From contig CAVZTX010000030.1 of assembly GCA_963778375.1 (NCBI GenBank), forward strand, positions 62,001 to 126,000: 64,000 nucleotides of DNA, given 5' to 3'. A program made the translations under genes and the position numbers. Below the pieces are notes generated by a model that made no database searches, was not told the origin of the DNA, and saw only the letters and a program-made list of their open reading frames with translations. Every line of letters starts with the position of its first letter. Positions within the stretch are counted from its first letter, which is position 1. The stretch is from CAVZTX01 sp963778375. Lineage in GTDB: Bacteria > Chloroflexota > Ktedonobacteria > Ktedonobacterales > Ktedonobacteraceae. Positions 25,990 through 33,046 of this stretch are shown one piece after another.

Positions 25990-27384
25990 TCACGAAACAA
26001 CTGGCTGATGGCTATACCAGGCTGTCCACAAACTGAAACCCAGAATTGCTGCTGCTAGCAAATACATGACGGTGTCGATCCCCAGCGTATCGCCAATCAC
26101 GCCAGCAAAGAGCAGGATAGGAATAGAACCGGCGTTAAAAAGCGTTGACTGGAAGGAAAATACACGTCCGCGCTCAAGAGCGGGTGCTCGCTCCTGCATC
26201 ACCGTTTGCGCGGAAATATTCACCATTGCCATCGCCACCCCCATCACAAATGTGATCGCAGCCACAAAAAAGAGGAATCCCGGGGCGGGTTGAGCGAACT
26301 GGGACCAGACGAAGCGACCGAGGGGGATGAGTAGCAAACCAGCAGCGGTGCTTAGCATGCCCACAGTGATGGTGTGACTCTTGCCCAACCGTCGTATGAA
26401 AAAGGGCATCAGCACTCCACCAAGTACTAAACCAATCCCTGCGGGCGCTAAAATGAGGGGGATGGCCTGGACGGACAGATGCAAGACCCTGACAACAAAT
26501 GGTCCCGCCACCTCACCGATTTCCAGCAGTAAGATGCCAACGAACGAGACCTGCAACAAGCCGAGCATCAACGGACGATCCCTGCGAAGGTAGATCCACG
26601 TTTCCTGTACATCGTGTCGTATGAGCTTCCACCCCTGCTTCCCCATCAATGTAGGCGACTCTGGCTCGGCGCTCTGCGTCTGTTGCAAAGCGCGTGCAGG
26701 AATGGCCAGAATCAGCAACGTACAAATGATGTAGACAATGAAGACGAACGCGAAGAGCACGTCAAATGAGAGGACCTCCACGCTCGTAAAGCCAAGTGAA
26801 AGACGAAAAGGTGGAAAGAGCGCGGTGATGAGTCCACCAAGGAGCAAGAACCCGAGGACTTGCGCGATGGTGAAGGTGATACTGAATAACGAGAGTGCGG
26901 GCGTCAGTTCATTCTTGTCTACGAGCAAAGGAATAGCAGATGCCTCAGCCGGTGTAAAGAACTGTGTAATCAGTGAGGTAGCAAATGCCAGCAAGTAGAG
27001 TGGAATCACGGTATGCGGGTTCCAGAGCAGCGCGAGCACGAGGAGACCGGTAGACGCCGCCCGCAGGGCATTACTGACCCAAAGCACCAGGCGCTTGTCC
27101 AGGTGATCGACGTAGACGCCAGCAATTAAGCTAAACGGCACGGCGGGCAGGGTAAACGAAATGATGGCAATGCCGACCAACAATGTTGAGTGGCTGATGG
27201 CCGTCACAATAGCGATGACCCCATAATTGGCTGCGTTAAAGACGATCTGTGAAAGCAGTTGTGCTAACCAGAGCAGTAAAAACGAGCGATTCTTCAACAC
27301 CCTACGGAATGATCCTGCCGAGGTATCCTCCACAGGATATAGCGAGGTAGCAGGGGTGAGATCATCCCTTTGTTCTGTCTTCAT
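25990..27384 (-). CDS. MFS transporter, EntS/MFS_3-type exporter
   Basis: 464 residues with about 12 TM segments. The N-terminal FLLLWLAQLLSQIVFNAANY and AGVYVDHLDKRLVLWVSNAL (a loop 2-3 MFS motif) are typical of the enterobactin-exporter-like/macrolide-efflux group. Substrate unknown. ATG 27384 follows AAGGAG. A leader of about 180 nt separates it from its promoter at 27579-27607. Confidence 0.88.
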   Translation of the reverse strand: MKTEQRDDLTPATSLYPVEDTSAGSFRRVLKNRSFLLLWLAQLLSQIVFNAANYGVIAIVTAISHSTLLVGIAIISFTLPAVPFSLIAGVYVDHLDKRLVLWVSNALRAASTGLLVLALLWNPHTVIPLYLLAFATSLITQFFTPAEASAIPLLVDKNELTPALSLFSITFTIAQVLGFLLLGGLITALFPPFRLSLGFTSVEVLSFDVLFAFVFIVYIICTLLILAIPARALQQTQSAEPESPTLMGKQGWKLIRHDVQETWIYLRRDRPLMLGLLQVSFVGILLLEIGEVAGPFVVRVLHLSVQAIPLILAPAGIGLVLGGVLMPFFIRRLGKSHTITVGMLSTAAGLLLIPLGRFVWSQFAQPAPGFLFFVAAITFVMGVAMAMVNISAQTVMQERAPALERGRVFSFQSTLFNAGSIPILLFAGVIGDTLGIDTVMYLLAAAILGFSLWTAWYSHQPVVS

Positions 27385-27430
27385 GTTGCTCCTTCACACG
27401 TTCTTCATAACAGACATCTTTCATATATTG

Positions 27431-27456
27431 TGTTGTATACTAGACACACTTCTTGC
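27431..27456 (-). repeat. leader block shared with 24985-25010 (copy 2)
   Basis: 25 of 26 bases match copy 1. It lies between promoter and start codon of the MFS gene, 47 nt from the ATG. Confidence 0.6.
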
Positions 27457-27578
27457 TCAAAATGAGTATACTCTGAGATATTACGCTACTCTGAAGGAGA
27501 TGTGCTCCAAGTGCCGTTTCAAATGAAGGACGTATCTCGCGGGGGCATGGCTCATAAGAAGAAAGATGAGGCTCTCTA

Positions 27579-27607
27579 AGTATACATTATTTTTTACATA
27601 AACGCAA
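27579..27607 (-). promoter_or_regulatory. promoter, TTGCGT-17-TATACT with extended TG
   Basis: On the minus strand TTGCGT (27607-27602), a 17-bp A-rich spacer ending in TG, then TATACT (27584-27579), reading toward the MFS gene. Confidence 0.65.
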
Positions 27608-27661
27608 AATTTATTATAAAGAACTGAGCAGCTTAGTTGTCCGTAACAGGGGAGCATATGT

Positions 27662-28856
27662 ATGTCTTCAAACTTTCGTCCGCGTACGAGCCGCGAGGTT
27701 GATTCCGCGGCGGTGATCGCCAAATGGATTCGACGATTGGGCCTTCCGCTCGCCATTCTCGCCTGGACTGCAGTGGCACTGCTCATCCTGTGGCTTGCAG
27801 GACACGTGATCCAGACCCTGCTCTTGCTCACGTTTGCGGCGCTGCTCGCATACGCTCTGTCGCCTGCTGTAAAGCTCTTGGAGCGTGTGATGCCGCGTTT
27901 CCTCGCTATCCTTATTGTCTACCTCGTCGTCCTCGGTGCTCTCGGGGGCCTGCTCTACCTGATTGTGAGCGCGGCGATCTCGCAGGTCGTCTCGCTCTCC
28001 GGCTATGTGCAGTTTTTGCTGACACCAGGAAAGGGGGGTCAGCTCACGCCTTTGGAGCAGACATTGCGGTCACTTGGTCTCTCGCAGAGTCAGGTGACTT
28101 CGGCCCGTGACCAGGTCGTATCCAGCATCGAAGGCTTCGCAGGCAGCGTCGTCCCACTGCTGACAGGTCTTGTCAGTGCCATCCTGGATGTGATCCTGGT
28201 GGCAGTGCTTAGTATCTACCTGCTCATCGATGGCTCGCGTGTGTCCAATTGGTTACGTCAGAACATGCCAATGCAGCAGCAAGGGCGCATGAAGTTTTTG
28301 CTGGATACGTTGCAGCGAGTCGTTGGTGGCTATATACGCGGCCAGTTGCTCCTGTGCGCGTTAATTGCTGTCCTCGTCGGTGTTGGGATGCAAATCATTG
28401 GCGTGCCATATGCTCTCTTACTCGGTGTGCTGACGTTTATTTTAGAGTTCATTCCAGTGCTGGGAACCCTTGTCTCTGGTGTGATCTGCGTGCTGCTCGC
28501 CCTGACCAAAGGATGGATCATTGCCGTCATAGTGCTGGTCTACTTCATCGTCGTGCATATAATCGAGGGCGATGTGGTAGGGCCGCGCATCGTCGGGAAG
28601 ATCATTGGACTTGCACCCTGTTGTCTCACTCGCTGCGTTGATCGCTGGAGCCGAACTCTTTGGGATCACTGGAGCACTCTTCGCTTCGCCGGTTGCAGGA
28701 GTTCTCCAGGCACTGCTGATTGCGATCTGGGTAGAATGGCGCCTGGCTCATCCTAAAGAGTTTCAGAAAGCAAAAGACGACGTCGCTGAAAAGTTGGGGG
28801 AAACTGTTGCAGAAACACCAACCAATCCAGAATCAGCACCGAAGTTGCTTTCGTAG
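27662..28856 (+). pseudogene. AI-2E family/PerM-type permease with a C-terminal frameshift
   Basis: The first frame, from ATG 27662, carries the hydrophobic pattern and the GVPYALLLGVLTFILEFIPV and VLVYFIVVHIIEGDVVGPRI motifs of the AI-2E/PerM family up to IVGKIIGL. It then leaves frame at about 28610. Another frame continues LHPVVSLAALIAGAELFGIT, then GALFASPVAGVLQALLIAIW, to a stop at 28856. An extra T in GGACTTGCACCC explains it. Together the two frames give the full eight-TM protein of about 398 residues. It is either newly inactivated or an assembly error. Confidence 0.85.
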
Positions 28857-29045
28857 GCCGAAGGTGCATGACTGAGGAAGCACCAGCTATGTATGAATCG
28901 CCAATCCTTCAGCGTCTTTTACGCGTCATCATCTTCTCCTCCAGTCTGTCACTGCTCCCCTTGATGTCGAAGCTAAGACCTGTTCAATCATCTGAAAGAG
29001 GTCATCAAGATCATGGGGCATAGGATGAAGGATGCAAGGTTGGCA

Positions 29046-29267
29046 TTAGCGATTGCCCATACACCCTTTACCAAGGTAGTGACAATAATCAACCTGATAA
29101 CTACTTCCGTCTCCAGCTTTGATCATCGTTCCCTCCGCTGGTATCGTTGTCACATCTGTTTCCCACCATCCTGATTCAGGTTTATTGACTTGTGGCTGGC
29201 AGCCAGCGAGAGGTGAATCTGCACGGTGTACTCTCGCGATACCATAGCTGTAGTTGATAGTGTACAT
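29046..29267 (-). CDS. small hypothetical protein, 73 aa
   Basis: ATG 29267 sits six bases after AGGAGG. The sequence contains four cysteines/histidine-rich spots (CQPQ, YCHYLGKGC) and a conserved-looking SGWWETDVTTIPAEGTMIKA segment. No family recognised. It is 21 bp downstream of the slipin gene and probably the last gene of the sigma-factor operon. Confidence 0.65.
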   Translation of the reverse strand: MYTINYSYGIARVHRADSPLAGCQPQVNKPESGWWETDVTTIPAEGTMIKAGDGSSYQVDYCHYLGKGCMGNR

Positions 29268-29288
29268 GGTATTCCTCCTGTCATGTTT

Positions 29289-30116
29289 TTAGCGAGGCAC
29301 GGACGGCTCGTGCACACGAGAACCGTTCAGCGGCTCATGTGCTGGCACGCTTGCCTGGTGTCGCATCATCTGGATCATCGGCTCAATCAGGTCCAAGGGC
29401 AGCGGGAAGACGATGGTCGAATTCTTCTCAACCGCGATCTCGGTCAGCGTTTGCAGGTAGCGTAGTTGCAGGGCAGCAGGCTGTGCGCCGATTACTTCGG
29501 CGGCTTGAGCCAACTGCGTCGAGGCGAGCAATTCTCCTTGGGCATGGATCACTTTAGCTCGCTTCTCCCGCTCTGCCTCCGCCTGTTTGGCCATGGCACG
29601 CTGCATCGTCGCCGGCAACTCCACATCCTTGATCTCGACTGCCGTCACTTTTACTCCCCATTGCTCCGTCTGCTCGTCGATGATCGCTTGCAGATCGCGG
29701 TTGATCTTTTTGCGCTCGGCCAGCAGTTCATCTAGTTCTGATTGACCCAGGACGTTGCGCAAGGTCGTTTGGCCAATCTGTGTGGTCGCCTGGTTGAAGT
29801 TCACGACCTTAACGACTGCGGCAATCGGATCGACGACGTAAAAGTAAATCACCGCCGTCACCTTGATCGTCACGTTATCGCGGGTAATCACCTCTTGTGG
29901 TGGCACCGTGAGCGTGACGATACGTAAGTCTACTTTCATCATACGTGAGATGAAAGGGGGCACCAGGAAGAGACCCGGACCTTTCGCCCCAGTCAAACGC
30001 CCCAGCACGAAAATCACGCCGCGCTCATATTGTTGCACGACGCGAATAGCGGAGAGCGTGACGATCACCAGAACAAGCACGATAGCGCCTAGCACAATCA
30101 ACAGTAGTGGACTCAT
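29289..30116 (-). CDS. slipin/stomatin-like SPFH (band 7) protein
   Basis: 275 residues. One N-terminal TM helix (2-24), then the SPFH domain with VVQQYERGVIFVLGRLTGAK and GPGLFLVPPFISRM, the VPPQEVITRDNVTIKVTAVI core, and a helical C-terminal region rich in A/E/K/R (AMAKQAEAEREKRAKVIHAQ). Slipins oligomerise on membranes and organise microdomains or partner proteases. No NfeD-type protease is adjacent. It lies 11 bp after the nucleotidyltransferase gene in a five-gene operon. Confidence 0.93.
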   Translation of the reverse strand: MSPLLLIVLGAIVLVLVIVTLSAIRVVQQYERGVIFVLGRLTGAKGPGLFLVPPFISRMMKVDLRIVTLTVPPQEVITRDNVTIKVTAVIYFYVVDPIAAVVKVVNFNQATTQIGQTTLRNVLGQSELDELLAERKKINRDLQAIIDEQTEQWGVKVTAVEIKDVELPATMQRAMAKQAEAEREKRAKVIHAQGELLASTQLAQAAEVIGAQPAALQLRYLQTLTEIAVEKNSTIVFPLPLDLIEPMIQMMRHQASVPAHEPLNGSRVHEPSVPR

Positions 30117-30127
30117 GGTAAGCTTCC

Positions 30128-31207
30128 TTAGGGCTTTACAAACTGGAGAGGTATTTCACCTCTCACGTTAAGTGTAGTCTGGGTGCCCGACGCGCCGCCA
30201 TCATCAAGCCAGCGCTCCAGCGCCTCACAGGGTGTCTGCTCATCATCGTCAACACTACTATCCACACGCGCCCGTTCTCGCTTATAACTCCATCGCTCTG
30301 TGGTCATCAACAGATCCTCTGACGCTAGTATCGCTTGATGGATATAGGTAGCAAAATCATCCAGGGCGGCGTAGCCAACGGGTCGGGTCGGAGACTCGCC
30401 GCGAGAGCGAGCAAGTGCCTGCTGAATGAGCGGATGGTACTGCTCAGGAAGATAACCAAGTCCCCAGACACCTCCTGCATCTTTAGAAAGGATCGTACTA
30501 TGGCGCAGGTAGGCCGAGACACGGCAGGCGTTCAATACAAACGAAACAAGGTCTTGCAGCGGATGCTCCCATGCCACCTGAAAGTTCTTGACGATCGCCT
30601 CGCGAAAATCGTGTTCCGGCACGGATGGGAAGGCCTCCATAAGAGGTTTCCCATAGAGACAAATGCCATGGTGGCGAAGAACCGTGAGAAAGATGGTGAG
30701 ATCAGGATCATGCTGAATGACAGCATTCCAATGTTTCCAGTTGCCACTGCGCAGATCCTGTTGATACTGTTCGCGCCGCATTTCGCTAAAGGATAGATCA
30801 CAGGGCAAGGGATGATGGAACGGGAATAGATCGTGCTCAACCAGAAAACGGATATCGAGCGGACATGGCATCTTTGAGACGCGCAAGAGCCAAGCCATAA
30901 TCGCATGCTTGATCTCCAGTTCCATGTTCTGTCCAGTCAGCACAACCACATCGATATCACTGCGGGTGGGATGAAAGCCACCCAGAGCTAGTGAGCCGTG
31001 GAGGTAGATGCCAAGGAGATCGTGGCTCAGCAGGCGTTGCAGTTCCGTGCACAGTGTATAGACCTCGGATTGTATTACCTTTGAACAGGTTGCCCAGGTG
31101 TATTGCTTCATGCTGTCAGGTTCCTTCCTATTCTCCATGAAGGCGTCCTTTCTCTCAAGGAGAGGTGCGGGTGAAGGAGAGGTCAGGAGCGTTGTGGGCG
31201 CGTTCAT
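30128..31207 (-). CDS. nucleotidyltransferase, AadA-like (ANT(3'')/ANT(9) superfamily)
   Basis: 359 residues. The nucleotidyltransferase active-site motif is HGSLALGGFHPTRSDIDVVV at about 70-89 (GS and D84/D86). A helical AadA-type C-terminal domain follows (LNACRVSAYLRHSTILSKDA, GVWGLGYLPEQY). AadA enzymes adenylylate streptomycin or spectinomycin; whether this one modifies a drug or a cell component is unknown. ATG 31207 overlaps the upstream stop in an ATGA, but in-frame ATGs at 31138 (behind AAAGGA) or 31111 may be the real start. Confidence 0.82.
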   Translation of the reverse strand: MNAPTTLLTSPSPAPLLERKDAFMENRKEPDSMKQYTWATCSKVIQSEVYTLCTELQRLLSHDLLGIYLHGSLALGGFHPTRSDIDVVVLTGQNMELEIKHAIMAWLLRVSKMPCPLDIRFLVEHDLFPFHHPLPCDLSFSEMRREQYQQDLRSGNWKHWNAVIQHDPDLTIFLTVLRHHGICLYGKPLMEAFPSVPEHDFREAIVKNFQVAWEHPLQDLVSFVLNACRVSAYLRHSTILSKDAGGVWGLGYLPEQYHPLIQQALARSRGESPTRPVGYAALDDFATYIHQAILASEDLLMTTERWSYKRERARVDSSVDDDEQTPCEALERWLDDGGASGTQTTLNVRGEIPLQFVKP

Positions 31208-31641
31208 GCGTGTCCCACGTCTCTAAAAGGATCAAGCTGAGCAGCCCGCTTCGTGAGCCCTCTGCTTTCCGGTGCCGTCTGTTTTGATATCATCGGTACT
31301 GGCAGGCTGACGCCTGGCCTGCCCCGTTCTTGGTCATAGGTCCCCTCATACATCATCTGATCGGTGCGTGTTGGATACAGCTTCAGTCCTGACGGGGGCA
31401 AGGTTGCTTGAGGTCCAGGTGTGGAAGTTGGCCATGCTGGGTAGATCAACTGACGATGATCACGACTAGGCTTTGTTATCGTCTCTGCGGTGCCGCCTTG
31501 GAATCCATCACGAACTGTGGCATCCTCAATAGGGAAGGAGTCTGCAACATCCTGAACGGTCATCACTGCTTCCACGTGCTCGTTGAGTTCTGCCTCTTTC
31601 GTGTCATCCAACAGAACTATCGTATTTTGATATGCTGACAT
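31204..31641 (-). CDS. hypothetical protein, 145 aa
   Basis: Begins MSAYQNTIVLLDDTKEAELN; low hydrophobicity, proline-rich middle (YPAWPTSTPGPQATLPPSG) and likely disorder. No known domain. AAGAAAGG precedes ATG 31641. It lies between the ECF sigma gene (53 bp upstream) and the nucleotidyltransferase (4-bp overlap), so it is probably part of the sigma operon. It does not look like an anti-sigma factor: no TM helix and no HC2 zinc motif. Confidence 0.65.
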   Translation of the reverse strand: MSAYQNTIVLLDDTKEAELNEHVEAVMTVQDVADSFPIEDATVRDGFQGGTAETITKPSRDHRQLIYPAWPTSTPGPQATLPPSGLKLYPTRTDQMMYEGTYDQERGRPGVSLPVPMISKQTAPESRGLTKRAAQLDPFRDVGHA

Positions 31642-31694
31642 AGGTATAGCCTTTCTTGGTGAAACAGGAGACTCTTTCAGAGCTTCTCCTTGTC

Positions 31695-32306
31695 TCAGTA
31701 GTACGCAAACTCCGACTCTAGCAAGATACGCAACTGCTTTTTCGCCCGGTAAAAGTACGTTTTGGCTGTTGTTTCTGGGATGCTGAGTACCTGCCCAATC
31801 TCGTGGAAGCTCATTGAGGTGTCATAGCGGAGCTGCACGATCGGTCGGTAGCGCAAAGGCAATTTCTTAATCGCATCAAGGATACGCTGTCGTAGCTCGT
31901 GCAGTTCGACCTGCTCCTCTGGCTGCCGATCAGGGTCGAGGAGCTTGGTCAGAAATGAGTATTCACCCCCATTGGGGAACGGCTCGATCTCAGAAAAGAG
32001 GGGGTACCGCCTGCGGCGCAGTTCATCGATAGAGCGGTGGCGTGCTACCTTGATTAACCAGGCCTTGAGCGTTCCCCCCGGTACTAGTATGGGTAACGAG
32101 CGATACAATTGGAGGAAGACGTGTTGCAAGACGTCGTGAGCGATGTGTTCGTCACGCACCATGCGAGAGACCAGCGGAAAGAGCAAGGTGCTATACCGCT
32201 CGAACAGGGTTTCGAACGCACCTGGATCACCGATTTTGGCTTGTTGGACCAGGTCGTCATCTGCCAGGTCTGACGACTGATTGGTTGATGCGAAATTCGT
32301 TTGCAT
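31695..32306 (-). CDS. ECF-family RNA polymerase sigma factor (first of two)
   Basis: 203 residues from ATG 32306 (AGGA seven bases upstream; a TTG at 32312 is less likely). Sigma region 2 is seen in AFETLFERYSTLLFPLVSRM and HDVLQHVFLQLYRSL; region 4 is LPLRYRPIVQLRYDTSMSFH followed by the helix-turn-helix IGQVLSIPETTAKTYFYRAK. No anti-sigma gene adjoins. A TAACGC-type direct-repeat promoter ends about 40 bp before the start, so the sigma gene appears to be a target of the SARP regulon. Confidence 0.93.
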   Translation of the reverse strand: MQTNFASTNQSSDLADDDLVQQAKIGDPGAFETLFERYSTLLFPLVSRMVRDEHIAHDVLQHVFLQLYRSLPILVPGGTLKAWLIKVARHRSIDELRRRRYPLFSEIEPFPNGGEYSFLTKLLDPDRQPEEQVELHELRQRILDAIKKLPLRYRPIVQLRYDTSMSFHEIGQVLSIPETTAKTYFYRAKKQLRILLESEFAYY

Positions 32307-32346
32307 ACACAATTCCTGTTCCTCTCCGAGCCATTCTCTGCTTGTA

Positions 32347-32380
32347 AGTGTACCTATGGAACGTTATAATAAGCGTTAAA
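32347..32380 (-). promoter_or_regulatory. SARP-type direct-repeat promoter 1, before the ECF sigma operon
   Basis: On the minus strand TAACGC (from 32378) and TAACGT (from 32366) repeat at a 12-bp pitch; eight bases later comes TACACT (32352-32347) as the -10. It drives the operon 32306 to 29046. Confidence 0.7.
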
Positions 32381-32393
32381 TGAGGTGAGCTGC

Positions 32394-32876
32394 TCAACTG
32401 CCGGATTGCTGGCTCGTCTCGACGAACCAGAGCCATTTGTCGATGCCTCGGGCGATCTCGGTGAAGATGTCAGCAGTATCGATATCCTTCAGTTCGGTCG
32501 CCTGTGCACTGGCGTAGCGGGCATGTTTGCCAAAGGCGGCGAGTGTAGCCGTAAGTGCATCGATATGGCCGTTCCCACCTGCCGTTGCCAGCAGATACCC
32601 ATCGAGCGAAGAACGCCCGACGACCGCGTGCACCGTTCCCTCCGCCATGCCGCCAAGCTGCACAATGTGCTCTGCAATCAGGTCCGCATACTCCTCCACT
32701 CCCTGGGCAATCATATCGAACAGCTCGCGCAGGGCCATGAAATGAGGCCCTTTGACATTCCAGTATGCCTGCCTGCTTTGCAACTGGAGATCAATGGCGT
32801 CGGCTAAGCGGCGGTTCAACAGCTCGATGAGTTTGGCCTGCTGCTCTTGGGGCAGGGTATTTTTTCCCTTGGACAT
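32394..32876 (-). CDS. dps: Dps-family ferritin-like protein with altered ferroxidase site
   Basis: 160 residues with the Dps four-helix plan: LQSRQAYWNVKGPHFMALRE, LIAEHIVQLGGMAEGT and the C-terminal DTADIFTEIARGIDKWLWFV. Dps normally oxidises and stores iron as a dodecamer and can protect DNA. By alignment to E. coli Dps by eye, the two ferroxidase histidines are replaced (Y38 for H51, R50 for H63) while D54, D65 and E69 remain. Iron oxidation may therefore be altered. ATG 32876 follows AAAGGAG. A TAACGC-type promoter lies about 140 bp upstream. Confidence 0.88.
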   Translation of the reverse strand: MSKGKNTLPQEQQAKLIELLNRRLADAIDLQLQSRQAYWNVKGPHFMALRELFDMIAQGVEEYADLIAEHIVQLGGMAEGTVHAVVGRSSLDGYLLATAGGNGHIDALTATLAAFGKHARYASAQATELKDIDTADIFTEIARGIDKWLWFVETSQQSGS

Positions 32877-33013
32877 GGGAGCGCTCCTTTCAATCAAGTA
32901 GTGTTTTGTGCGATAATGTTCAGGTGAGATATCGTGGTGAACTTGAAACTCTCTGACATATTTCTGTTCCTTTGTGTGAAGTCAGTTCTCATATCTCTAT
33001 CTTCTCTTTTTAC

Positions 33014-33045
33014 ATGATAGCAGCGGAGCGTTATGAGGAACGTTA
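33014..33045 (-). promoter_or_regulatory. SARP-type direct-repeat promoter 2, before dps
   Basis: On the minus strand TAACGT (from 33045) and TAACGC (from 33033) at a 12-bp pitch, N8, then TATCAT (33019-33014). It reads toward dps, and its upstream edge touches the ATG of the divergent SARP gene at 33047, so occupancy could also affect that gene. Confidence 0.7.
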
Positions 33046-33046
33046 A

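Noticed and set aside
26111..26129. AACGC repeats inside the MFS gene at 26 kb
   Set aside because: The pitch is 10 bp, not 12, the site is within coding sequence and no -10 follows at N8.
27481..27600. 24-codon leader peptide before the MFS exporter (MSHAPARYVLHLKRHLEHIS...)
   Set aside because: No ribosome-binding site before its ATG and no sign of an attenuator hairpin; kept only as the leader region.
30150..30180. A single TAACGT near the slipin gene as a further SARP box
   Set aside because: Only one repeat, no second copy 12 bp away, and the slipin gene lies inside an operon.
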